Counted from the first letter of the stretch, positions 55,604 to 64,000 are shown. The stretch: 64,000 nt of DNA from Acidisoma sp. L85 (GCF_009765865.1 NZ_LMUQ01000052.1:218864-282863), one strand, 5' to 3'. Numbers and translations: made by a program. Notes: a model not told the origin generated them from the sequence alone.

Positions 55604-56635
55604 CTAACTTGGAGCACACCCGCACGAGGCGCGGATGACGAGCTTAGGGGAGAGCCTGATCGTCTGGGGCACCTTCGCCGGATCGTTGAAACGCCGCATT
55701 AGCAGATCGACGGCGATACGCCCAAGCTCTTGGGCTGGCTGCGCCATTACCGTCAGTGGCGGCGAGGAAAATTCGGCCCAGTCGAAGTCATCGAACCCCA
55801 CCAACGCGATATCCTCGGGAACGCGGAGACCAGCCTCTCGAAGCGCGCGTAGAGTTCCGATGGTCATGAGATTGTTTCCGCTGATGATGGCCGTTGGGCG
55901 CTCGCCACGGCCAAGCAACCGATGTGCCGCTGCCCGTCCCTCAGCGGCGGACGAGTCTCCGTTTGCGACGAGGTCGATCTCCGCCGGCAGCGACGCCGTC
56001 GCCAGCCCGCGGTGATATCCCTCGAGCCGCTCGCTGCTCGTCAAAAGGCTCGCTCGTCCGGCAATAAAACCAATGCGCCTATGGCCATGCGAAGCGAGAT
56101 GCAGGACGAGTTCCGCCGTCGCCTCCAGGTTTTCAGCGCCCACTTGATCAAAGTCCTCATTGGCAACGCGATCGATCAAGACAGTGGGCACCTTGTTCGA
56201 TCTCAGAAAGCCGAGAATATCAGTGTCTCCATCCGAGACAGGCGCAAGGACAATCCCATCGACCCGCCGCCGGTAGAATTCCCGAACGACCTGTAGCTGA
56301 TGCATCGGATCGTCATGCGTGTCAGATAGGAACATCATCAGGTTCCTCTTGCTGCACGCGACTTCCACCGCGCTGATGACATCGCTGAAGTAGTGGTTGC
56401 TGATCGCGGAGACCGCCACACCGATCGTGCTCGATGCCGCGCCAGCCAGGGACCGGGCCACAAAATTCTGCGTGTATCCCGTGGCCCTGATCGCGTCCTC
56501 AACGGCTGCGACCGTCGGGGCGTTAACAGCCCGCGTCCGGTTCAGGACGTGGGACACGGTCGCGGTCGATACTCCCGCGAGCCGTGCTACATCCGCCATC
56601 GTCGTCACGACACGGCCCTTCGCTCTAGACCTCAT
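55604..56635 (-). CDS. LacI-family transcriptional regulator
   Basis: 343 residues from ATG 56635. N-terminal HTH with hinge (MADVARLAGVSTATVSHVLNRT, in pieces) and a sugar-binding domain with IGVAVSAISNHYFSDVISAVE, GIVLAPVSDGDTDI and FDDFDWAEF. It is the fourth gene of the operon below the fused transporter, 45 bases after the binding-protein stop, so it is an autoregulated repressor. The palindrome AAGCGCTT at 61304 is a suitable operator. Confidence 0.92.
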   Translation of the reverse strand: MRSRAKGRVVTTMADVARLAGVSTATVSHVLNRTRAVNAPTVAAVEDAIRATGYTQNFVARSLAGAASSTIGVAVSAISNHYFSDVISAVEVACSKRNLMMFLSDTHDDPMHQLQVVREFYRRRVDGIVLAPVSDGDTDILGFLRSNKVPTVLIDRVANEDFDQVGAENLEATAELVLHLASHGHRRIGFIAGRASLLTSSERLEGYHRGLATASLPAEIDLVANGDSSAAEGRAAAHRLLGRGERPTAIISGNNLMTIGTLRALREAGLRVPEDIALVGFDDFDWAEFSSPPLTVMAQPAQELGRIAVDLLMRRFNDPAKVPQTIRLSPKLVIRASCGCAPS

Positions 56636-56680
56636 GCAATGGATCTCAAGCGACAAAAACCAGGCCGGTCCTAGCCGGAG

Positions 56681-57685
56681 TCAGAACTTAAACTGATCGA
56701 CGTTCTGCGGCGTCACGATTTGGGCCGGCCCCAGAATGACCTCCCCGTCTTTCCCAACCGCGAATGTCCCCAACCGGCCCGCCGCGAATTTCTGGCCAGC
56801 GGTTCCGTTAATTTTGCACTCGGCGAGCGCTTGGGCCGCGTAATATGTCAGATAGCCAAGGTCACTGACATTCCACCAAATGTCCTGCGACTGTCCGGCC
56901 ACGATATACTTCTTGATCAACGTGGCGGGTGCCAGCCCCGTCAGCTTTATGTGGCTAAGCTCCCCCGCCTGCTCGAGCGCGCGAGCTGCTGCGGGCAATC
57001 CGATCCCAGCCGGAACAATGATCCCCTTGAGATGAGGAAATGCCTGCACGAGGCCGAGCGCTTGTTGCTGGTTGATCTGCTCGCTTTCCTCACCATAGGC
57101 GACCTGAACCAGCTTCATCTTGGAATATTTGGGATCCGACGCAAGGCGGGACTTCATCAGCGCGACCCAGGCGTTCTGGTTGGTCGCGGTCGGCGTCGAT
57201 GACAGAATCGCGAAATCGCCGTCATAGCCGATCATCTCACCCATGCTTTGCAGCATCATCTCGGCCAGGCTATCGCCCTTGGCCTGATTGATGAAAAGCG
57301 TCCGGGCGTCCGCAGCGACGTCACTGTCATAGGAGAGCACCCGCACGCCGTGCTTTCTCGCACGTTTCAGAGCAGGCGCGAGCGCGTTCGCATCCGTTCC
57401 CGAGATGGCGATGACCTTCACGCCCTGACTAACCAGGTTGTTGATGAACTGAATCTGCGCCTCGGCGGTGGCCTGGGATGGCGCCTCCTGTACGAAGGTT
57501 CCGCCAATTTCCTTCTGCGCGTCCAGAGCGCCCTGTCGGGCGACCTGAAAGTATGGATCGGTGTCGAGCTTGGGAAGGAAGCCCACCTTGACCGGCGAAG
57601 TCGCACAGGTCTGAGCCTGCGCGACGCCACATGCCGTGAGAAGGGTTAGGACAGCCGCGCTTGCGAGGCTAATTTTCTTGGACAT
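56681..57685 (-). CDS. CUT2 sugar-binding protein of the RhaS/LsrB type
   Basis: 334 residues from ATG 57685 with GGGG nine bases upstream. Sec signal (ISLASAAVLTLLTACGVAQAQ) leads into VKVGFLPKLDTDPYFQVARQG and INNLVSQGVKVIAISGTDAN, then GVRVLSYDSDV. The pattern LPKL...YF and the Asp-rich loop are shared by rhamnose-binding RhaS and autoinducer-2-binding LsrB; the sequence alone does not separate them. Third gene of the minus-strand transporter operon. Confidence 0.92.
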   Translation of the reverse strand: MSKKISLASAAVLTLLTACGVAQAQTCATSPVKVGFLPKLDTDPYFQVARQGALDAQKEIGGTFVQEAPSQATAEAQIQFINNLVSQGVKVIAISGTDANALAPALKRARKHGVRVLSYDSDVAADARTLFINQAKGDSLAEMMLQSMGEMIGYDGDFAILSSTPTATNQNAWVALMKSRLASDPKYSKMKLVQVAYGEESEQINQQQALGLVQAFPHLKGIIVPAGIGLPAAARALEQAGELSHIKLTGLAPATLIKKYIVAGQSQDIWWNVSDLGYLTYYAAQALAECKINGTAGQKFAAGRLGTFAVGKDGEVILGPAQIVTPQNVDQFKF

Positions 57686-57710
57686 AACGTTACCCCTTTT
57701 CCTGTTGTTT

Positions 57711-58706
57711 TCAGACCTTGCGCATCCGCCCCAATCCGGGGAGCGTCGCGAAGATCGCTTTCGCGGACTTGCTGGCAAGCAGAGACACGATCAGCAGTGA
57801 CCCGATGACCGTGCCCTGGGCATCACCGCCAATGAGGCTCAGTCCGAGAACATTACGGATGAGCGCCACAAGCACCAACGCCCAGAAAGCACCCAGCAGC
57901 CGGCCGCTGCCGCCGAAGACACTCACGCCGCCCAGCAGCACGATCGTTATCACGTCGAGCTCAAATCCCAAGGCATTGTCCGCGCGGGCGTTAGACAGTC
58001 TCGCGGTGAAAACGATACCCGCCAAAGCACACATCGCGCCGGAGGCGATGAACAGCTGCATGCGGATCCGGGTCATGTTGATGCCTGAGTAGCGCGCAGT
58101 CTCCGGGTTGCCGCCAATCGCGAAGACTCTGCGACCAAGGACGCCATGATGCAGCACCACGCCGAAGATCGGTGCGGCGATGAGGAACGGAACAATTGTC
58201 CAAGGAAGACTGCTGAGGACCGGCAGAGTATCGGAAAGCGTATCATTGCCGAAGTTGACGAGGGCGCTTGGCAATGTGTTTACGGAGCCTGCTCCGATAA
58301 GCATGTAAGCGACGCCCCGGAACATTGCCAGTGTCCCGAGCGTGGCAACCAGAGACGGTAGACCTAGACGCGTGACCAGCAGGCCATTGAAGGCGCCGCA
58401 TAAGGCACCGGCGATGAGCGTCAAAGGGACAGCGACCGAGAGCGGCATGCCGTGCTGAAGCAGTAGCCCGAATATCACGCTGCTAAGGGCAAGCGTGCTG
58501 GCGACGGACAAATCTATTTCGCGAGCGACGATCAGGAGAACCATGGGCAGCACGATCAGCGCCTTTTCCGACATTCCCGCGATCGCTTGCGAAATGTTGA
58601 AGGACGTCGTGAAACCCGGGATCGCGCATGCCGCGTAGACGGCAAGCACGACCGTAATGCCGCCCAGGAAGGTTTCCCAGGTTGCGAAGCCCCTTAGGGT
58701 CGTCAC
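57711..58706 (-). CDS. CUT2 sugar ABC transporter permease
   Basis: 331 residues from GTG 58706, which overlaps the stop of the fused gene as GTGA. RbsC-like with about nine hydrophobic segments; EIDLSVASTLALSSV in an early helix, AIGGNPETARYSGI in the ATPase-docking loop and LLGGVSVFGGSGRLLGAF later. It forms the second half of the membrane channel together with the permease domain of the fused protein. Frame is open upstream beyond 58706, which is ignored. Confidence 0.92.
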   Translation of the reverse strand: MTTLRGFATWETFLGGITVVLAVYAACAIPGFTTSFNISQAIAGMSEKALIVLPMVLLIVAREIDLSVASTLALSSVIFGLLLQHGMPLSVAVPLTLIAGALCGAFNGLLVTRLGLPSLVATLGTLAMFRGVAYMLIGAGSVNTLPSALVNFGNDTLSDTLPVLSSLPWTIVPFLIAAPIFGVVLHHGVLGRRVFAIGGNPETARYSGINMTRIRMQLFIASGAMCALAGIVFTARLSNARADNALGFELDVITIVLLGGVSVFGGSGRLLGAFWALVLVALIRNVLGLSLIGGDAQGTVIGSLLIVSLLASKSAKAIFATLPGLGRMRKV

Positions 58707-61228
58707 CGGGATGCACCGGCTGCTCGCCGCGCGACGAAAGTATCGATCGTCACGGCGACGACGATGACGAGCCCGTAGACGCCCTGTAGCCATAACGGAT
58801 CGATCCGCACCAGCGTCAGGCCATTTCGGATCACCAGCAGGAGAAGCGCCCCGAGTGCTATGCCGAGCACGCTGCCCGATCCCCCGCGGATGGCAACACC
58901 ACCGACGACCACGGCCGCGACGACAGTCAATTCGAACCCGGTCGCCACACGCGCATCCACTGTCGCGTAACGGGAGGCCCAAAGCGCACCGTCAAAGCCC
59001 GCCAAGAGCCCTGCAACAGCGAAGGCACCCAAACGGCGGCGGCGAACACGGATGCCGATCAAGGCCGCGGCATCGGGGTTGGAGCCGATCGCAAACAATT
59101 CCCGCCCGATGGGCGTGCGGGTTAGCACCAAACCCGCCGCAAGCATCACCACCACCGCGATCAGAACCACAGCCGGCATGCCGAGAATGTTGAGGCTGGT
59201 CAGATCCAACCAGGATGCCGGCACCTGGTCCGCACTGATTTGGCGGCCACCCGCCCAGATGCTGACAATCCCGCGGTAGACCGACAATGTTCCCAAAGTG
59301 ACAACGATAGCGGGCACAGCCCCGCGTGTGATGACGAGACCGTTGATCAGACCACAGATCAGACCGAGGCCGCTGGCGATCCCAATGCCAGCGCCAACGC
59401 CAAGACCGGGTTCGGCTTGCATCAGGCTGGCAGCGCCGTAAGCGGACAGACCAATGACGGATGCCACGGATAGATCGATGCCGCGCGTTACCATCACCAG
59501 CATTTGCGCTACCGCGACCACCGCCAACAACGCCGCATCCATGGAAATCGAGAGCAGGTTCGCCGGACTCAGCATGCGGGGGTTGATGGCGGCAACCGGT
59601 AGAACCACGGCGGCAATCGCCACAACTAGGCCCGCCTCTCGCCGTCGCCACCACGATGCCGTCAACTTCGCATGCGAGGCTGATTCTCCTGCATCGCCAT
59701 GGGTGACCGCCGAAACAGGCCCGGTGGCGGCGCGAAGTACCGCTTCCTGACTGGCCTCGGCACGGTTGAGTTCGGCCGCGAAGCTGCCTTCGCGCATGAC
59801 CAGAATGCGGTCCGACATACCGAGCAGTTCCGGTAACTCGGACGATATCAGGATGATGGCCATGCCGCTCTGGGCGAGCGCGGCGATCATGGCATGCACC
59901 TCGGCCTTGCTGCCGACATCGATCCCTTGCGTGGGTTCGTCGAGGATGAGGATCTTAGGTTCCGTGGCCAGCCATTTCGACAGAACGACTTTCTGCTGAT
60001 TGCCTCCTGAGAGGGCACGCACCGGCTGGTCGTAAGACGCGAAACGCAGGCGTAGCCGGTCCAGATGCGGGCGCACCAAGGCGAGTTCGCGTACCCGGCT
60101 CATCAGGCCGCCTCGCGTGGTCTTGTCCGCGACCGCGAGTGACGCATTGAACAAGATGGCCGTATCCATCACGAGACTCTGGCCGAGCCGATCCTCCGAC
60201 ACATAGGCTATGCCATGTCGCATCGCCTCCGCGGCAGAGCGCAGGTGCAGTTCATGGCCGCTAAGGCGGATCACGCCACTATCCGCTTTGTCGATGCCGA
60301 AAAGCACACGGGCGATCTCCGTGCGTCCGCTTCCGACGAGGCCGCCGAAACCCAGAATCTCGCCGGCACGCACATGAAAACTCATGTCGCGAAAGGTTTG
60401 GCCGCGGGACAGCCCTTCCACCTCCAGAAGCACCGCGCCGGGCGTGTTGTTCAGCTCAGGATACAGTGTCGAAAGCGTGCGCCCGATCATGAGGCTGACC
60501 GCTCGGTCCCGTGTCATGGCAGCCGCAGGTTCTGTGGCTATCAGACGGCCGTCGCGGAGAACGGTGATGCGGTCGGCGATCTGGAAGATCTCGTCCATGC
60601 GGTGCCCGACGAACATCATCGCGGTGCCCCGGCTGCGGAGAACCTCCACCAGGGAAAAAAGACGATCCACCTCGCGCTGGGAAAGTGCTGCCGTAGGTTC
60701 GTCCATGATCAGAACACGCGCTTCTTGGGATAGCGCGCGCGCAACCTCGACGAGTTGTTGCTCTGAAATCCTCAGGCGTCCGACCAAAGTCGAGGGGGCG
60801 CACGATAGTCCGACCGAGGCCAGCAGTTCGGCCGTCGCCGTCTCCATCCCTCTGGCGTCGATGAGCGGTCCGTGGCGCGGCATCCTGCCAAGGAAAATGT
60901 TTTCCGCGACCGACAGGTCGGGAAAAAGCCCCGGATGTTGGTGCATCACGGCAATGCCGTGTTCCTGAGCGTCGAGCGGAGAGCGAAACCTAACCCGCCT
61001 GCCGTCGCTGAGCACGCTGCCGCCCGCGTCTGGTTCTATTACGCCAGCCAGCAACTTGACGCATGTGCTCTTCCCGGCGCCGTTCTCACCCAGCAGCGCA
61101 AGTACTTCACCCGCCCGCAAGGCGAACGACACATCCCGGACAGCCGCGATGCCTCCAAAAGTCTTGGTCACATTGATTAGGGCGGCCGGACTGTTCTCAT
61201 CCCCGGATGGGCCGTCGGCCTGTAGCAT
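58703..61228 (-). CDS. fused CUT2 ABC transporter ATPase-permease
   Basis: 841 residues. The N-terminal about 500 are a complete double-cassette RbsA-type ATPase: Walker A GENGAGKST (47-55), Walker B VLIMDEPTAALS, signature LRISEQQLVEVARAL, then second cassette LVGSGRTEIAR, LSGGNQQKVVLSKWL and ILILDEPTQGID. After a linker (about 500-530, with Gly, Ser, His) a full RbsC-type permease follows: RGIDLSVASVIGLSAYG, the docking loop AIGSNPDAAALIGI and VVVGGVAIRGGSGSVLGIA. No stop separates the two. In most operons they are separate genes. The gene starts the operon; a LacI-type operator lies 75 bases upstream. Confidence 0.94.
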   Translation of the reverse strand: MLQADGPSGDENSPAALINVTKTFGGIAAVRDVSFALRAGEVLALLGENGAGKSTCVKLLAGVIEPDAGGSVLSDGRRVRFRSPLDAQEHGIAVMHQHPGLFPDLSVAENIFLGRMPRHGPLIDARGMETATAELLASVGLSCAPSTLVGRLRISEQQLVEVARALSQEARVLIMDEPTAALSQREVDRLFSLVEVLRSRGTAMMFVGHRMDEIFQIADRITVLRDGRLIATEPAAAMTRDRAVSLMIGRTLSTLYPELNNTPGAVLLEVEGLSRGQTFRDMSFHVRAGEILGFGGLVGSGRTEIARVLFGIDKADSGVIRLSGHELHLRSAAEAMRHGIAYVSEDRLGQSLVMDTAILFNASLAVADKTTRGGLMSRVRELALVRPHLDRLRLRFASYDQPVRALSGGNQQKVVLSKWLATEPKILILDEPTQGIDVGSKAEVHAMIAALAQSGMAIILISSELPELLGMSDRILVMREGSFAAELNRAEASQEAVLRAATGPVSAVTHGDAGESASHAKLTASWWRRREAGLVVAIAAVVLPVAAINPRMLSPANLLSISMDAALLAVVAVAQMLVMVTRGIDLSVASVIGLSAYGAASLMQAEPGLGVGAGIGIASGLGLICGLINGLVITRGAVPAIVVTLGTLSVYRGIVSIWAGGRQISADQVPASWLDLTSLNILGMPAVVLIAVVVMLAAGLVLTRTPIGRELFAIGSNPDAAALIGIRVRRRRLGAFAVAGLLAGFDGALWASRYATVDARVATGFELTVVAAVVVGGVAIRGGSGSVLGIALGALLLLVIRNGLTLVRIDPLWLQGVYGLVIVVAVTIDTFVARRAAGASR

Positions 61229-61300
61229 TGGGGGCGTTTCTCCCGGTTGCCGCGCCTTCTCCGGGCGCCTTTCCTATCTAAACACTCTAGCCGACTGCCA

Positions 61301-61315
61301 CGCAAGCGCTTACGT
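61301..61315 (+). promoter_or_regulatory. LacI-type operator candidate
   Basis: CGCAAGCGCTTACGT contains the 8-base palindrome AAGCGCTT (61304-61311) with the central CG typical for LacI/GalR family operators. It lies in the 254-base gap before the fused transporter gene, about 75 bases from its start, and the operon contains a LacI-type regulator. Confidence 0.6.
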
Positions 61316-61482
61316 CGCGTTCTCGATGCCATCCGGCAGTCCTGCGACCAGCGAACTTAAGCCATCGCCAATGTTTAGGCAGGTGCGAACTCTAAACGAT
61401 ACAACCGTCGAAGGGCATTTGCCGCTTCGCTCAGAGCAGACTTCGCGCGCGCGGGTCGAGAGCCTTCCGATCCCCGTCTTGA

Positions 61483-61992
61483 TCAGCGCAGAGCCTGCAG
61501 AAGCTCGGCCTTCTTCATCCGCGAGCGGCCGGTAACGCCCTGCGCCGCCGCCCGCTTCAACAATTCGGCCCGCGTCATGGCGGCGAGGCCAGCTTCACCG
61601 AGCCGGGTCGAGCTGGTCTTCTTTGCTATGTCCTTCGGCTGAGCGGAGAACTGCTTACCCTTCGCGGTATCGGCTCTCTTCTTCACCGTCGTCCGCTTAT
61701 ACTCATCGGTCGTCAGCTTCTCCCTGGCCTTCTTGGGGAGGTAACGCTCGCCGCTGTCCTTCGACTTGGCACCAGACTTCGTGTTCCATTCCTCCTTAGT
61801 CCATTGACCGAGGTGGTTGTCCTTGGACTTGGCGCCTTCGTAGCCGCCGCCTTTCGCCTTGTATTCCTGCGTCGCCAACTGCGCTTTGCGAGCCGACCAT
61901 TGGCCCGCTTTGCCGCCCTTGTCAGCTTTGGTTACCTTTGTCTTGACCCTGTCCCAAAGGTCCTCGTTAGTTTTCTTCGCGACACCGGCCAT
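61483..61992 (-). CDS. DUF5872 domain-containing basic protein
   Basis: 169 residues, very rich in Lys, Ala, Gly and Ser, no membrane part. Start LWDRVKTKVTKADKGGKAGQWSARKAQLA and the later ARYLPKK-like segment (GERYLPKKAREKLT) follow DUF5872, a family of small basic proteins in alphaproteobacteria. The last about 30 residues (TRAELLKRAAAQGVTGRSRMKKAELLQAL) look like a Rho_N/SAP-type nucleic-acid-binding helix pair. DNA- or RNA-binding is possible. The gene stands alone, on the opposite strand to the FTR1 gene. Confidence 0.85.
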   Translation of the reverse strand: MAGVAKKTNEDLWDRVKTKVTKADKGGKAGQWSARKAQLATQEYKAKGGGYEGAKSKDNHLGQWTKEEWNTKSGAKSKDSGERYLPKKAREKLTTDEYKRTTVKKRADTAKGKQFSAQPKDIAKKTSSTRLGEAGLAAMTRAELLKRAAAQGVTGRSRMKKAELLQALR

Positions 61993-62415
61993 GTTGGGGT
62001 TCTCCTGTTCCTGCAGACTTGGAGGACGGAGGACGGAGTTTCATCCGGTCGCCGAATCACGTTCGCCTCATACCGCCACCCGCAGCGGCACTACGATTCG
62101 AGGGTGGAACCCTAGGGCCGTCCGGTGGAAAACGGGGCTGTTTGACCATATGTCCCAATGAGGTGTTGCGTCGCCCAGCCGGCCCCGAAGGCGGCTGCTG
62201 TTACAATCGAGCAAGATTTGCAAATGCGAATAAGTCGCATTATACGGCCCCCGTTGCGACGAGAGGTGGCGGGAGGTGCGGAGCGCTTGGTGCAGTCCTA
62301 CTGACAACGAGGCCATAGGCTTTGCTTCCCGAGAGGGCGCGAGGTTCCTGGTGGCCAAGCCCGTCGCCGCCAGCCAGTCAGCGGGCGGCGCCCACTCATT
62401 GACCCGGAAGGCGAT
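61993..62415 (+). other. intergenic region in front of the FTR1 permease gene, 423 bases
   Basis: No gene recognised. The left edge is the leader of the DUF5872 gene, with a short direct repeat (GGAGGAC, about 62021-62036). The centre holds the promoter with Fur-like palindrome (62218-62246, listed separately); the stretch from there to ATG 62416 (about 170 bases) is an untranslated leader if that promoter is used. Confidence 0.45.
62218..62246 (+). promoter_or_regulatory. promoter with Fur-like palindrome in the spacer
   Basis: -35 TTGCAA (62218-62223), a 17-base spacer, then -10 TATACG (62241-62246). The spacer contains AATGCGA-ATAAG-TCGCATT (62223-62241), a perfect 7-base inverted repeat in the 19-base size of a Fur/Mur box (compare AATGAGAAT-type half sites). 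A repressor bound there would block polymerase. The downstream gene is an iron permease, so iron repression is plausible. Confidence 0.6.
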
Positions 62416-64000
62416 ATGCTCGCGACGCTCGTAATCGGTCTGCGCGAAGGGCTTGAGGCGGCGCTGATCGTTGGGATCATCGCCGCCTTCCTGCGCAAGA
62501 ACGGCAAGAGCCTCACCGCCATGTGGCTAGGCGTGGGCCTAGCGGTTCTGCTGTCGATCGCGGTGGGTGTCGGCCTTGATCTGGTCGAGCAGGCGCTGCC
62601 GCAAGCCAGCCAGGAAGGCATGGAGTCCGTCATCGGCGGCATCGCCGTCTTCTTCGTCACCGGCATGATCGTCTGGATGAACGCCCATGCCGGCGGCATG
62701 AAGCGAGGGCTGGAGGCGGAGGCGGCCCAGGCACTCGGTCGCGGCAGCGCCTATGCCCTGGCCGTAATGGCGTTCCTGGCGGTGCTGAAGGAGGGCTTCG
62801 AGACCGCGGTCTTTCTGCTGGCGACCTTCTCGGCGGCCCAGTCCGCGGCACTTGCCGCCACAGGTGCTGTGATCGGTGTGCTGCTCGCCGTGGTGATCGG
62901 CTGGGGCATCTATATCGGGGGGGTCCAGATCAACCTGTCCCGGTTCTTCCGCTTCACCGGCGCCTTCCTCATCCTGGTCGCGGCGGGGTTGGTGATCACG
63001 GCCTTGCGAACCGCGCACGAGGCAGGGTGGGTAAATGCCGGGCAGCAGCCCACGGTGAGCCTCTCCTGGCTGGTGGCGCCGGGCACGATCCAATCCGCAA
63101 TGATCACGGGGGTCCTTGGCATTCCGGCCGATCCGCGGTTGATCGAGGTGCTCGGCTGGTTCGCCTACCTGGTGCCGATCGCGCTTTTTGTCTTCTGGCC
63201 CGCGGCTCGCCGGCCGCGGCGGCATGCGGTGGTGCGGTTGCAATTTACGATCGCCGCCGCGTTGGCGGTGATCGCGGTTGCGATGGCGATCGCCATCCCT
63301 ACGCCGCGGCCACAGCTTTCCGGAAAGGCAATGATCGTCGAGGCCACGGGCTCGGACCAGACCGATATTGGCAGCGCCCGGCTGAGCGATAGCGCGCCCG
63401 CGACCGTGCAGATCTCTCTCAAGGGCACGACGCCGAGCACAGTGTCATTGCCCCCCGGCGACGCGCGTCACGAGCAGCATGAGGGCATCGCTGCCTCGGC
63501 CTGGACGCTGACGGAGATCAGTGTGCCCCCCAAGGCGCCAGCCACGCTGACGCTGGATCAGGTCATCGCCCTCTCCGGCGGCCGCGTGCCGGTGGGTCTG
63601 AATCCGCAGCGGCATCCGGGGCCGTTTGCCGCCGACTGGTCGACCCATGCGACCACCGAAGTCTGGACCGCCGATGGCGTGCTGCTGGACGCGACGGCGC
63701 ATGCCACGACCATCGTGAGCCTATCCGACAGTGGATTGCTAGCGCCGCGCACGCTGACCGCCGCCAGCGCCCTGCCAGGCGACTGGCAGTTGTCGAACGA
63801 TTACCTCGATCAGGCCGCCGCCGCACTCAATGCGGTCGCGTTGGCCCGTACGGAACGGCTGCTCTGGGCGGTCCAGCTGCCCTTAGTGCTTGGCTTCGCG
63901 GCGCTCCTTCTCGGCGCAATCGCGTGCCGGGGCAGGGGACGGCTGCGCCGCTCGGTCAGGACCGTTTCCGATCAACCCAACCCCCATGTCGGCCGCCGTG
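62416..64000 (+). CDS. FTR1-family iron permease with periplasmic extension (EfeU-like), 3' partial
   Basis: Open from ATG 62416 to the window edge: 528 residues and no stop. GGAAGG precedes the ATG by four bases. Two REGxE-type iron motifs are present, R10-E-G-L-E14 and K125-E-G-F-E129 (Lys in place of Arg), within seven hydrophobic segments over about 290 residues. Then a periplasmic domain of about 200 residues follows, rich in Thr, Ser and Ala (from KAMIVEATGSDQTDIGS), and another transmembrane helix near the end (LPLVLGFAALLLGAIA). E. coli EfeU is only about 276 long. Iron import is the inferred role. Confidence 0.9.
   Translation, partial: MLATLVIGLREGLEAALIVGIIAAFLRKNGKSLTAMWLGVGLAVLLSIAVGVGLDLVEQALPQASQEGMESVIGGIAVFFVTGMIVWMNAHAGGMKRGLEAEAAQALGRGSAYALAVMAFLAVLKEGFETAVFLLATFSAAQSAALAATGAVIGVLLAVVIGWGIYIGGVQINLSRFFRFTGAFLILVAAGLVITALRTAHEAGWVNAGQQPTVSLSWLVAPGTIQSAMITGVLGIPADPRLIEVLGWFAYLVPIALFVFWPAARRPRRHAVVRLQFTIAAALAVIAVAMAIAIPTPRPQLSGKAMIVEATGSDQTDIGSARLSDSAPATVQISLKGTTPSTVSLPPGDARHEQHEGIAASAWTLTEISVPPKAPATLTLDQVIALSGGRVPVGLNPQRHPGPFAADWSTHATTEVWTADGVLLDATAHATTIVSLSDSGLLAPRTLTAASALPGDWQLSNDYLDQAAAALNAVALARTERLLWAVQLPLVLGFAALLLGAIACRGRGRLRRSVRTVSDQPNPHVGRR

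Noticed and set aside
56681-61228. Firm assignment as the rhizobial rhamnose (rhaRSTPQUK) operon
   Set aside because: No rhamnose kinase or isomerase gene, a LacI instead of a DeoR-type regulator and a fused ATPase-permease; ligand left open.
62539-63243. 234-codon open frame on the minus strand opposite the FTR1 gene
   Set aside because: Antisense to an iron permease with clear REGLE motifs and helices; composition is low complexity.

Overview
This is a GC-rich, gene-dense stretch with the gene content and style of a soil or plant-associated alphaproteobacterium of the order Hyphomicrobiales (Rhizobium, Mesorhizobium or Bosea-like). That placement is inferred from the many ABC importers of sugar, sugar-acid and amino-acid type, the LysR, LacI, RpiR, DeoR and MocR regulators, the DUF2382/DUF4142/DUF5872 stress proteins and the OxyR-KatG pair. 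No rRNA, tRNA, CRISPR array or intact insertion sequence was seen. The window looks like accessory, catabolic 'nutrient scavenging' DNA, possibly from a megaplasmid or a flexible chromosomal region, and it carries one tyrosine recombinase.

Layout. (1) Bases 2-7777, plus strand: a catabolic operon entering from the left edge. It holds two interleaved CUT2 (ribose-type) ABC transporters around a metal-dependent cyclase-family hydrolase and a mandelate-racemase-type enolase with all its catalytic residues. (2) 7828-9823, minus: a dead operon of a sugar-binding protein, an SDR and an uncharacterised TIM-barrel-like protein, with stops, a frameshift and deletions. (3) 10172-17315: a flavin monooxygenase, an EmrAB-type efflux pump with a divergent LysR regulator, and a Tat-exported FAD amine oxidase. 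(4) 17536-18552: tyrosine recombinase with a 12-bp inverted repeat upstream. (5) 19422-25041 on the minus strand: a six-gene operon of a complete Liv-type (HAAT) importer with an NtaA/SnaA-type flavin monooxygenase as first gene. (6) 25422-30581: SDR plus old-yellow-enzyme reductase with divergent LysR, an ABC-2 exporter and a small cysteine-cluster protein. (7) 30640-37528: a CUT1 sugar importer with Gfo/Idh/MocA dehydrogenase and serine hydrolase, controlled probably by a divergent RpiR regulator that has a clear palindrome at its promoter.

(8) 37581-43118: small redox and efflux genes (DUF385 protein, SugE/Gdx exporter, AhpD-like protein, MocR regulator, azoreductase-like flavoprotein, NAD(P)-binding protein). 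(9) 43175-45122: rearranged remnants of a dipeptide ABC transporter and an omega-aminotransferase joined end to end. (10) 45151-49395: DeoR regulator, then OxyR and KatG with an almost perfect OxyR box between them. (11) 49433-54350: palindromic repeat, a Gfo/Idh and sugar-isomerase pair, and a stress trio (DUF4142, tandem DUF2382, YidB/DUF937). (12) 54509-61228, minus: an RhaS/LsrB-type CUT2 importer whose ATPase and one permease are fused in a single 841-residue protein, with LacI regulator and alpha/beta hydrolase. (13) 61483-64000: a DUF5872 protein and an FTR1 iron permease with a periplasmic extension, behind a promoter that has a Fur-like palindrome in its spacer.

The common logic is uptake of diverse organic acids, sugars and N- or S-containing compounds, local oxidation or dehydration of them, and protection from peroxide and toxic electrophiles. 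Several remnants show that transporter operons are gained and lost here.
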